From Capsaspora owczarzaki ATCC 30864 (lineage: Eukaryota > Opisthokonta > Filasterea), in NCBI RefSeq assembly GCF_000151315.2, contig NW_011887293.1, positions 493,217 through 557,216 of the forward strand: a DNA stretch of 64,000 bases, in the 5' to 3' direction. Shown piece by piece: positions 10,663 through 22,000 of this stretch. Position numbers and translations under genes: made by a program. Under the pieces are notes generated by a model, which worked only from the letters and a program-made list of their open reading frames with translations, was not told the DNA's origin and searched no databases. Position 1 is the first letter of the stretch; each line of letters starts with the position of its first letter.

Positions 10663-13600
10663 TCACTTCTTCTTCTCAAGGGCCGCAATCTCGGCGCGGA
10701 GAGCGGCTTCAGTGCCGAGCTTTTCCAACTACCGCGTTAAGCAACCAAATAGAGAAGGTGTCAGTAAAGGTCCAGGACGATGAATGGCAAAAAAGACAAC
10801 CGAGCTAGCTCCAAGAAACGCACCTGATTCAACTCGAGCTTCTTGCCTGCCGCCTGAGCAGCTTTCAAGTCCTCAACGGCACGGAGCTTCTTGACCAAGT
10901 TGCGGATTTTCTTCTCGGTCTCGGAGAGATCGCTGGTGGAGACCGGTGCTGCGGCTGCGGCAACGGGCGCGGCGGCCACCTCAGGAGCAGGTGCGGGTGC
11001 AGGCGCAGCAGTTGCTTCAGCAGCGGTCTCCTCGTCATCCTCAGCACCATCGCCCGCCTTGTTCTTGGCCTTCGACTCGCGCTTCTTCTTGTTCTTGAGG
11101 GCGGCTTTGGACAGCTTGGAGGCTACAGAATGGAACATGCGCGCAAGATTAGCCCTCGATTCAAGCCCTTCCTTCTCTCTGCGTCTACATCCATGCGAAT
11201 ACTTGCCATCAACCGCCTCAGAAGCTGGCTTGCTCAAGTCTTTGGGTGCCTCATCCTCGTCGTGCTGCAACAAGGCGACCATCAACAAGTCAGGCACAAC
11301 GCTGTCTCAAATCATTCGCTCGCCATCGTTCTCAGTCCCAGACAACGACTACATACCAGCTTGAAAGCAGGCTGGGCATTCACCTTTCCACGCAAATGGG
11401 GAGGAATGTAAGCGGCTGCCATCCCAATCACAAAAACAAACCATCCAAAACAAGCAATAATGAGCGTCAACCGAAAAATCCCTCCCTTGCCTGCTCGCGC
11501 TGAAACGACTCGCATACCCTTTGGTGGTGCGGAGGTCGATGCACTATCTGATGCGGGCAGAGGAGCAACCACAGCCTTGGCCGGGAAGGGGTTTGGTGAG
11601 AACGGGCGGGCCTTGACCTCCCAAAGCTCTTGGAAGTCTTGCTGGAGCACAAGCGTCCCAGTGTAGTGCGTAATCTTGAACTGATTGCCAACGCGCAGAC
11701 GAGGCGCGGTGGTGGCTGTCAAGATGTGCTCGCCATCAGGCATCCACTCAAAGCTGGTCGAGTCGGCAGCTTGGGGCTTGCACACCATTTTGAGATTCTT
11801 GCGATCCCACATTTCCTGAATCACAAAGAGAAGTCACAAAAATATCGACGCAAAATCAAGGTGAGAGACGAGGGTTGGTGGGTGTCTGTGACTCTGGGTC
11901 GTAATTGTGACGCACCATGTAGCCGCGCAAGTTGCCAAAGCCGGCAATGCAGAGAATGTGTCCTTGGGGCGAGAAGCGCACCGTGTTGCGTGGGCCGGTA
12001 CCAAAGTCAAAGATGGGTTCGCAGCGGTAGTCGTACAAGGTGGCTTTGGCGGGCATGACTGCGTGCAAACGCAAAAACCAAAAAGCAAAGGCTGAATGAG
12101 TGTGTACCGGTCAAAAGTATCACGGCAAGCAACCCTCGCTGAAACTTACAGCCGTAGACGACAACAAACTCGCGTCCGTTAGGGCTCCAGGTAACATCGT
12201 AGATTGGGCCTTCCTTGGCAAGCGGCACGTTGCAATCATAATCGCCCTTTGCGCTGATAAAGTAGAGGTTGGTTTCGCCGTAGTACGACTTGTCGTTCTT
12301 ATCCACGTCAGTGACGGTGCTAACGAGCACGGCAGTGCCTAACACACGAGCAAGGAGCGAGTCAGGCGTTGGTTGTCGGAAAGTATGCAGAAATCAAAAA
12401 TTCACGATAGACGCTGCCCCGCTTACCAGTGCTGTTCCAGGACATGTTCACCTTGTCCGAGCGGAAGAAGCTCTTGTTGGCAAGACAGGTGTTGGGGCCC
12501 TCGAACATTGGGTACTGGAACATGCGAACGTACGCGGCGCTGCCCTGTTTTCCCCGCAAAACAATTGTAAAACACAATCAGATCGGCTTGTACTGTGCTG
12601 CGAATACAAGAAGTGGGCTCCATCGTGATGCTCTCCGCACCTTGATGGCTGGAACGTAAATGGTCAGGCGGTACGGGGCCTGACCGGGCGAAAGCGCAAA
12701 GCCAGCCAAACCGGGAACGCGAAGTCGTTGGGCGATCGTGCCAAAGTTGCGACCTTCGTAGAACTGCACTTCATTGGTCACGTTGCGAGCAAACAGTGAT
12801 TCGTCGTCCGACCATTGCGGTTGCCTGAAGGAGGAGGAGGAGGAGGAGAAAAACGAATTGTTAGAAATCGTGGATTTTTGGTTGTTGTTGTTGTTAGTGT
12901 TTGTTTGTTTGTTGGAGTCATAATCAAACGCATGTCTCTGTTTGTTCCATACCAGTTGTCAATCGATTTGGCAATGAAGGAAGCAAGCATCTCGCCATTT
13001 GCAATCGACCAGATCGTCAGGTTGGGTTCGCCCTCTTGGCCTTCAACTCGAGCTGCAAGGCCAGGCAAGACTTTGAATCAACAAAACGGCTCACCACACG
13101 GAGGTGTCACTGATGTTTCATCCACTTACTGAAATAACGCTCCCACAGCGCGACGAAGGTGTTGCGCGGCGAAAAGAGGACGCTGAGGGTGTTTGGGCGC
13201 GGCAGGACGCAGACTGGCTGGGCTTGATTCGAACCCACCGGGACGATCGTCACGCTGCGCAACCACAAACATCGAGCACAAGGTTTGAGTACATTGAGCA
13301 GCTCGAGAGCGACAATCCTAAAGCGGAAAACGGTCGTTCCTAATCTCAAGTCCAAAATCTCGAGTATTCCGTTCAATCCATGATCATTCAAAATCTCAAG
13401 CACTGTTCCACATCTCCCAGATATGATTCTCGTCGCTCAAATCTGCCACTCGAGTCCAGACCTCAAATCTCCAATCGCACAAACTCGTCCAATCCGACCA
13501 CAAATCTCCCAAACTCTTCCCAATCTCATAGAACCTCATGTTTTAAGGTGCTGCTCCTGAATCTCAGATCCCAATGCCCAATATCAGTACATTGTGCACC

Positions 13601-14094
13601 TTGTTCGCTTTTCCAATGCACAATCCCAAATGCAACTCCATCCCAATGCAAATCCCAATGATTTTTTTTTTTTTTTTCAAGCTTACCCTGTGCTGTTCGT
13701 CCACGCGAACAAGGATCCGTCCTTGGAGAAGCCCATCGAGCGGCACGCGTTGGACGATTCCCTGTCACAATGCAAAAAGCATCAACAACAGCAGCAACAA
13801 TAACAACAATGGCAAAATGAGCATTCATTGGCAAGCACACAACGTCAGGCACCAGCAAAGACAGAGAGTAAGGAACGAAACGCGCGAAGAGTTGAATCCT
13901 CATCCCTCTATCACCACCCCCCTCCCCGAGCTTGTGGCACCCAGACTACTTCGAATGCATAGAATGATGTGGGCTTCGTACGCAGGGAAGCCGGGGACGG
14001 GAGTGCCGGCTTGAGGAGGGCCGTGGAGCAGCTGGACGCCCTGCGTGCCGCGGATGGCGAGGGTGAGCAATGCTGGAGCAGCGGAGGCAGCCAT
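10663..14094 (-). CDS. EIF2A: Eukaryotic translation initiation factor 2A (EIF2A)
   Basis: Thirteen exons: 14094-13982, 13761-13687, 13254-13130, 13052-12953, 12824-12641, 12544-12427, 12338-12150, 12058-11916, 11815-11518, 11415-11357, 11264-11207, 11122-10824 and 10728-10663, giving 608 residues (human 585). Blocks follow human EIF2A in order: GTQGVQLLHGPP, FSKDGSLFAW, FSPRNTFVALW, ARNVTNEVQFYE, LANKSFFRSDKV, the FMPAKATLYD to FGTGPRNT stretch, GHILCIAGFGNLRG, PDGEHILTATTAPRLRV and YIPPHLRGK. Together they make the WD-type beta-propeller and tail. The C-terminal charged helix (KIRNLVKKLRAVEDLK) is also present. EIF2A is a monomeric factor that can deliver initiator tRNA on special mRNAs. 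The intron after 11207 starts with GC (GCAAGT), a GC-AG intron required by phase. Start exon and end are well supported by family match. Confidence 0.95.
13255..13686 (-). other. EIF2A intron 2 with degenerate AATCTC/GAGATT repeats
   Basis: This 432-nt intron is much longer than the other EIF2A introns (typically 70-110 nt). Its middle part (about 13340-13540) contains many copies of CAAATCTC-like words on the plus strand and a T-run near the exon-proximal end (13662-13678 on the plus strand). No gene was seen inside. Confidence 0.5.
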
Positions 14095-14271
14095 GTGAGA
14101 AAATGAGGATTGGGGAGTAGTACTGGATTAGATTGGATATGGATGATGGATATGGATTTGTACTACAGTAGATTGAGCCTTGTTGTGGAAAGCGGTTTGA
14201 AATGGATTGGGAATACCCACGACAAAACACAAAAAGCATCAAAAACGCGCGCACACAAACGTCTTGAGCTC

Positions 14272-15752
14272 TTACTCGGACTTGCGCTTGTCTGTCTTGC
14301 CGCCGATGATGGTGCGACGCTGCTTGATCATGTACTGGTAGAGCGGCGGGAAACCGGGAACGTAGGTGATTGCCATCACAATCAGGAAGTAGTAGTAGCT
14401 AAAGCTAAAGTTGTACCAGTTGGGAAGCTCGGTGCTGAAGAGCTTGTTGCGCTCGACCACGGGCATGGCCTGGAAGATCATGATCACTTCGCCCGAGACG
14501 CCCATCGGGTAGAGAACGTAGAAGAACGTGTAGCGGCACCAGGTCAGAATGTACGGAACCGAGCCGAACAGGTTGAAAAAGTAGTACAGGTAGCGAATGA
14601 TTTCCGTGACGGTCCAGGCAGTCAGCATCAGGGTGAAGGCCCAGTGGGGTTGGGTCTGTGATCGGGTTTTTGGGTGAGGGGAAGCGGAGTTTTGTGAGGG
14701 TGCAGGTGCAGGTGCAAAACAGGAAAAACGACCACAACAAGGCTCAAAACCCTCAGTCGTTACCTCTGGCACGCTGTGGGCAATGCCCCAAACAAGGAAG
14801 ACGCGAGAGTAGACCTGCACAAACGTGATGGCAACGGGGGACTTGACGAAGCCTGCAGCGAGGAGTGAAGAAGAGAAAACGCAGGTGAGATGCGAGAGTT
14901 CAGAAACAGAGAGCAAAACACCCCTGGAGCTCAAAACTCACGGACGATGGCATGGATGATCTGCGCAGAATGCAGTGGTTGCATTTGAGCATTACACAAG
15001 ACGAGCAAGAGGAGGTGAGGCTTCCAATCAGAAAATCCAACAACTCCTCCAAAACTACTAGTGTATCAATCGACAATACCTCGAGGATGGCTCCGGTTTG
15101 GAAGATGGCCAGCGCCTGCTCGACCACGGGATAGAGCGTGTTGTAGCTCTTCTGTTGGACAAAGTAGTGATCGATCATCAAGTACAGAATGTACGACCAT
15201 CTGTATTCAGATTCAAGATTTCAGTTTCAAAGAGTGAGAGCGTTTTCTTCCTTTCCTCGTCCCAATCATTTGCTCAAACACTCGAGCAAAGTATCTCAAT
15301 GCTCCATGCCATCATGCCACGGGGAATGAATGGCGGCAAAAGCGAAAGAGCAGCGAGCGCGTGTGTGTGCTTTGATCCAACTCTACACTGGCTCCTCAAC
15401 ATCCGCTTCACCCAGATCACCCAGATCACCCAGATCAGCCAGATCCTGAATCCATAACGCTCGTCACACGATCGTCTCCAAGACCCCGCTGGCCCCCCTT
15501 TGGACTCCGAGTCCAGCATGCTCGCTCTGCCCCAACAACAACCCCCTCGCCGTCCCTTCCTGGTCCCAGCACCACACTGCTCTCGGGGGGGGGGCAGTTC
15601 TGATGAATGGATCGACTTGTGCTGGGGTCTTGTTGCTGTTGTCGTTTATACCCTGCAGCCTGGACGAGGTTGTACGCAGCGAGATAGAGCTTGACGGGCA
15701 GCGGCGTCGGCTTCTTGGCAGGAGCAGCGGCAGTCGATGATGGTCCAGCCAT
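14272..15752 (-). CDS. HACD: Very-long-chain 3-hydroxyacyl-CoA dehydratase (HACD/PHS1 family)
   Basis: Exons 15752-15652, 15200-15080, 14960-14942, 14852-14764 and 14655-14272 give 237 residues. The family signature is clear: VKLYLAAYN, YSRVFLVWGI, AWTVTEIIRYLYY and CRYTFFYVLYPMGVSGE. The candidate catalytic pair is Tyr159 and Glu166, with the same seven-residue spacing as Tyr149/Glu156 of yeast Phs1. Several hydrophobic segments fit a multi-pass ER membrane protein, and the C terminus KRKSE fits a KxKxx ER-retrieval signal. It removes water from 3-hydroxyacyl-CoA in very-long-chain fatty acid elongation. Exon 3 is only 19 nt. The first intron (15651-15201) carries a short CCCAGATCA repeat near 15411-15440. 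Confidence 0.93.
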
Positions 15753-16023
15753 TGGATGATCAAGAATAAAAGAGTGTGCGCTTCTTGTCATTTTAATGTT
15801 ACTCGTATCAATGCAAGTTGATCCAGTTTCAAAAGAGCTGAGCTGAGCTGAGCTGAGCTGAACTGTGCAAGCATTGGGAAACATTGGGATTTTTTCCTCA
15901 CTCAAGTCCATTGCGTTTGCTTTACGCCGCCCTGTCGGTTTCCATGACACGTTCGAATCACATCAATTCTCAGTCTTTTTTTGTTTTTGTTTTTCTCAGC
16001 TTTTTTCGGCTTTCCCCCCAAAA
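15753..16023. promoter_or_regulatory. Short bidirectional intergenic region between HACD and UTP20
   Basis: Only 271 bp separate the two divergent start codons, so both promoters must lie here or overlap the first exons. It contains about five tandem GAGCT units at 15836-15862 and a T-rich stretch just before the UTP20 start. No TATA box was convincing. Confidence 0.5.
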
Positions 16024-19000
16024 ATGTCTGCCGTTAAGCAGCTCAATGACGGCCCGAGCAGCAATCGCTACCGGGTAAACGAACAGCGCTGCTCTCTCCA
16101 CCACCAGGCACCCCTCCAAAAAAATCGACAAGGGTGTTTTCTTTCATTCTTGTTGCTCGTTGTGCTCTATGACGGGAGAAGCACAGTGACACAAGCAAAG
16201 CGGTTGTCCGAATGCAAATCCACACGCGGCCCTTTCCGTCGCTTCCCTACTGTCCCTCTTTTTCCCGCATCCATTGCCACCGCCCTCCTCTCCCCTCCAA
16301 CCCAGCTAGCTCACTCCCAGACGTGTGCTCACCGCTAAGCTGAGCTTGGGGCAATGTCAACTCCCCGTCAAATCCGCTTCATCCACATGCTTGCTTCCGT
16401 CCACATGGACGACCAGCCATCTCCCACCAGCCATCTCCACCCATCCCACCACCACCTCATCATCCTCTCCCCCCCCCTCGACTCAGCCCAAGACCGCCCA
16501 TGCTTCCATCAGCCAGCAACTCAGCGGGCAGCCTTTTGTGTTCATGCATAGCACACAGATGCTCCTCCACAATGACTTGTTACTCACCTTTTCGGCCTTT
16601 TGGTTCGTCTGCACCTGCACAGTTTCAATCATTCAATGAGCGCATTAAAAAAGTCAGCATCAATGTCGCACATCGTGTTGGAGCCGTCGCAGTGGAACCT
16701 GAGGTGAGCACCAGCGAGATTGTGCCTCGCACAGCCTGCATCGCATCTTTTGGCATCCTCTGAACCACTCAACTGCATTTCACTTCTGCCTTGCTTTGGC
16801 CATCAGGCGGGAGGCTCATTCTTTAACGAAGCGCTGATGAAGTGGCGCGAATTGGACTGCACACGAGAGTTTGTCACTTTCACAAACAAGGTCTACCCAT
16901 TGGTGCAAACGTTGCACCAGCTACTGTTCCACAAGGACGCTGTGATTGATGCCCTGCTTGTGCATCTCGCAGAGCCCAACTGTGCTGCGCTTCCCGCACT
17001 TCTTGAGTATGCGTCTTTTGGGAGATTGTGTGGTGCGTGAGCGCTAACTCACTCCTTCTGATATGTTTCCCTTGGTTCTTTCGCGTTTTGCACTCGCTCT
17101 CTTGAATGGATTGGTAGTCTTCTCGCACAGCTCGCACGAGACTTGCGAGAGGAATTCTACCCCGACTTTCCACGGTCGTTTGTGATTGTTGCGCGCGTGC
17201 TGGAGGAGGCCAACGATCCCCCGGTGATTGAGGCTGCATTCACGGCTCTGTCCTACTTGTTCAAGTTTTTGCTGCGCTATCTTATTCGCGATATGCGGGA
17301 CGTCTTCCGGTTGTACCGGCACTTGCTCGCCTCGGACGTTCGGCCATACATTCGCGCTTTTGCCGCAGAGAGCTTTGCGCTGCTGCTTCGCAAGGTGCCT
17401 GCCAATGCCTTCCACAACTCTGTTGGCTTGCTGCTCAACCTCGCCTTGTGTCAAGACGACGAAATCACCGCCGACACCACCACCGCAAGCCAACAACCGG
17501 CAGCATCGAGCGACATTTCCGGCACAACCCAGTCAACGCTGGCAGCCGACTATGCGCCTTGGGTTTCAGAGTACTCTCGGACAGTCAAACCCGAAGGGAT
17601 GGTTGAAGGCATGTCACTTCTCATCTTTGAGACGGTCCGGGGCGTGCAGCACCAATTTCACTCGCGCGCTCGCGAAATCTTGTCGACAATCTTGGACATT
17701 CTCCTCGAGTTTATCACACATTACGGTGACAGTCATCCAATCTCCGAGCATGTTGGAGAAATTGTGCAAGCAGCTTCCAAACACATGGCCAACTTCACCA
17801 CTCCCGAGTACGCCGGCACCATTATCGACTGCGTGGTCGCCCGCCTTGAGCGGACCCGGCTTGCTTCGCGCCCGAGCGGCGACGACGCCATGCAAATGGA
17901 GGACGGTGGTAGTAGCGACGGCGCCCAGGATGACGCACACTGCTTTGCCCTGCTCCGTGTGCTTTCCGAGTGGATTGAGTATCGTGGTGCCGATCGCATC
18001 CAGGAACCGCTCGTCGTGCTCTCTGCGCTGTCCGCGTTGCTGCAGCACTCGTCCAGCTTGCACATGCGCGATGAGATGCTTGAGCTGTTGGTCGAGTCCA
18101 TCCGCCACATTCTGCTCGCGCGCATCAGCGCGACTTCCGGCCGGACCCAAACCAAAAAGACGGCAAGTCTGAACGCTCAACTGAGCGCCCGCTTTGGCAA
18201 AGACCGCGTCAGCTCCATGGACAGCATGAGCTCAAGTGGCAGCAGCAGCAGCAGTGCAGCAGCTTCCCGTGCCCAGCTCGTTGCCCTTCTTGGAGAGGTG
18301 ACCGTCCTGCTCCCTGCGCTGGCCGACAGCATGCTCAACTGCCTCCCCTTCCACCTGGCGACCGCCTTGCTACCGCCCTTCCTTGACGTCCCTAACTGTG
18401 CTCGTATCTTTTTGCCGCGAGCGCTGACTTTTGCCTCGCGTCACTACACGCTGCACACTCTTCCCAGCATGCTCTTCGCCCGCGACATTATCGCTCGGCT
18501 GGACGGCATCTCTGACTCGCAGCTTGCCTCCTCCGGGGTTGTGGCGTCGATTCACCGAACTCTCAAGTTTCCCGAAATCTCCGCAGAGACACCCTTTGCC
18601 GCTGCGCTGATGGCGCTCATCGAGACCTCGAGCAAGAAGCTCAAGGCTGGTTTGACCAAGGGCAAGACCACCACCAGCACTTTTGTGGGCCACACGGAGT
18701 TGGCGACAGCGATTGCGAGCGTGCATCTTGGCTTTGCCTTGTTGGTGCGAATTGATGGCGCGGCGTTGCTTTTGCCTCGTATGCTGCCGGTTCTTGCCGT
18801 GCTGGATGAGCTGGCTCGCACGGTTCTCGTGCCGCAATCCACCGCGCAGAGCCAGGTCTTGAGCGCTCTCGCTGCTGGGTGGACGCTTGCACTTCCGTTT
18901 TTGGCGGCGCAGACCCAACGGCTGCAGCAACATGGCCGTACGCCATTCACCTTGCTCGAAAACTTTGCTCACCACCTCGACATTCTCGAGTGTGTCGACA

Positions 19001-22000
19001 AGTGGTTTGGAGCATTGAGCGAGGCTGCGTCGTCGCCCTCTGCCGTGTCTGTGCCTGCCACTCACGCCTCCAAGTCCAAGCCATCCCAGCAACCGCTGCA
19101 GGTCGACTTTATCAATGCGACCACCGGTTTGCTCACCCTCAGCACCCTCAACGAGCTGCTGACGTTGCTCGTGCCCAATCTGAGCTCCCCGTACTCTTGC
19201 ATTCGCGCTGCGACGCTTGTTCTGCTCACTCGGTGCGAGCAGCTTCCGCTGCTGGCCATCGACAGCGACACGGCCGATGAGCGTGCCAACCCGCGCTCAT
19301 GCCTCGTGTTTTCCCACCTGCTTCAAGCCGAGCAGACCCCGGCCGATCTCGAAAATTTCCGAACTCGCCTCATGCACGTGCGGCAAGTCGACACGGTCGT
19401 TGTGGCTGGCCGTCTCCCCACAGTGTACATTGAGCCGGTTCTCCGCTGTCATTTGGCCACCCTTTATCTCAACTTTAAGCCGCTCTGGGCTCCCGCCATG
19501 GAAATGATTGGCAACATGGCGTCGCGCATTCCGGAAGCGCAGTTTTGGCAGCAATTCTTTTCGACGTTTGAGGCGTCCCATAGCCGCGTTCGCGCCTCTA
19601 CCTACTTGACACTGCTGCAAGGAGATGATTTGAACGCTGAAGAAGCAGAAGACGACGACGAAATGGACGAATCCGACGAAAAACAAGCCGCTGATGATGC
19701 TGTCGCGCGCTCGGCATTCATTGAGGCTGTTGAAACAGCACGTGCCTCCGAACGACCAGATCATGTCAACTTTCACGTCTTGCTGTTGCAACTTGCTGCG
19801 ACAGACGCTGTCATGCCGTTCATTGAACGTCACGGCCGCGAATTGCTGCCCCTCTTTTTCGACTTTATCGATACCGAGTACAACAAAATGTACGAAGGCA
19901 AGGGAGCCCACCAAGACCTTCGTTCGCTGTCTGACGACGCCGATGCGGCAGATGACGACCAGGAAGAGGATGCGGAAGATGCATCGAATGCTGCCGTAGC
20001 GGAAGCCGAGCCTGCAGCTGATGATGCTGAAAGTGCTGCTGCCACCGCCGCTGCTGGTGCTGCTGCTGCTGCTGGCACTACGGACATCTCGGCAAACAAC
20101 AAACCGCTCCGAGCACTCGTCGGCAAAAAGCTTGGTGGGTTTTTGGGCATTCTTGCCAAGCTGCGCAATCCCAAGGCCGCCTACCAGTCTGATCGCTTGC
20201 TTGCACTGCTTCTTGAGTTGCTGGCCAAACCCGAGGCTGCGCTGCAAGCAAAGGCGCTGCAATGCATTTTGGCATTCAAGTTCCCTTATTTGACCCCCTA
20301 CCGCGAGCCGTTGGAGCAACTTTGTGGCGAGCAATCCTTCCGCAGCGCATTGCTGGCTCTCGACATGGATGCGGATGCCGGTTTGGTCAAAAAGGAGCAC
20401 CGCCAAGGTCTCTTGTCTGTCATGTCGCGCCTCTTGTATGCCAAGATGATTAGCCGAGCTGGCGGTCGAAAGCAGACGCTGTCGTCAAAGCGCTCTGCCG
20501 TCCTCGGCTACCTCATGTCGCTGTCCGAAGAGGAGATTGCGCCGTTTATCGACTTGGTCCTTGAGCCTTTCCTGGCGTCGACCCTCGCCAACATGGCTTC
20601 GTTGGCCTCGTCCGCTGCTGCACACAAGCAAGCTCACTTGCCGCCGACCGCCTCGGTGACGGTGCTGGAACTGCTCGACGTGTCTCGCCGGTCGCAACTG
20701 GCCGAGTCCTTGGTGCGCGGCTTCTCGTCAACAACTGGCGACGACGACGACGGCGGCGGCTCGCTTGACCCTGCGCGGGTGGTGCCACTGCGCAAGCAGC
20801 TTGGTTTCCTGACGGTCGTGTTTGAAATCATCCAAAAGCTGGGCGTCTTGGCGTTGCCGTACGTCGATGTCTGCTTTGCCGTAGTGCTGAACCTGACAGC
20901 CAACGCGTCGACGCTCCTCCAGTCACACGCCGTCACTTCCATCAGCCCAGCTTTCTTGACACCACTCAAGTCTATCCGCCTGATGGGTTTGCGTCGCCTC
21001 TCTGAGCTTTTCCGGGCCTTCGCTGACCACAATTTCAACTTTGGACTGCCCATGCTGTTCTCCGCCGTGGTCAATCCCCGTTTGCCACGCTTCCAGCAGG
21101 AAACCGCTCAGAGCTCGTCCGGTTTGCTCGATTTGTTTGTTGTCTGGAGTCAGCACCCAGAGCTCGCCCTGTACCTTGCACGGAATGTGCAGTACGGCTC
21201 AAACCTTCGGGCTGTCCAATCCTCGGAAGCGACCTCTGCCATGGACACGACGACGGCAGCTACAGACTCGACCGAAGCGCTGCCCATCTTGATTGCCGTG
21301 TTCAACTGTCTGTCCAACCCTTCCATCACCCACCAGGTTGCCGGCAGCGTGCTCGACCTTGCTGGAAACGTGGTGGCGCTCCTGGAGACGCATCCGGCGA
21401 TTGCCAACGAGGTGCTTCTGCCGCATGTCGGATGCCTGTTGCAGAATCTGCAAGTCATGATGTTTGGCTGGCTTGGTGACAAGGGCTACCTGCCAGTGTT
21501 TGGAAAAGAATTTGCAGAGTCGGATCGCCGCTTTGCCGCCTCGCGTCTCGCCAGCACCCAGCTTGCCACCTCTGTGCAGCGGAAACACACTGGTCAGACG
21601 CTCTCACAGCAGCTGGTGCGTCGCAACCTGCAACTTCTGGCCAAGCTTAGCCACTTGACGACCGATCCTGAGCAGTGCCGCGTTCTCGTGTGCCTGCTGC
21701 TCCCCTTCCTGAAGAAGAGATCGGTGGGCAGCGTCGCCACGCAATCTGCCCGTGTGAGCATTCTCGGTATTGTCGAACAGTCCATTCCTCTGCTGCCGAT
21801 GACGTCCGCCTTCTACGCATACCTGAGCCAGCTCTTTGCGACGCTCGAAGGCCGTGAACCTCGCACGCTGCTTTGCCGTGTCTTTGCCGCCATTGCTGCT
21901 CATCACGATCCCAGCGTCCAACTGACTGCCGACCTGCTGGCGCGCCTGAACGCCTACCTGCCCGACGCGCTCGACGAGATGGATTACGACACCCGCCTTG

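Noticed and set aside
13215-13245. GGTTCGAAT-like word on the minus strand as a tRNA B box
   Set aside because: It falls in a conserved EIF2A exon, and no cloverleaf or A box can be drawn around it.
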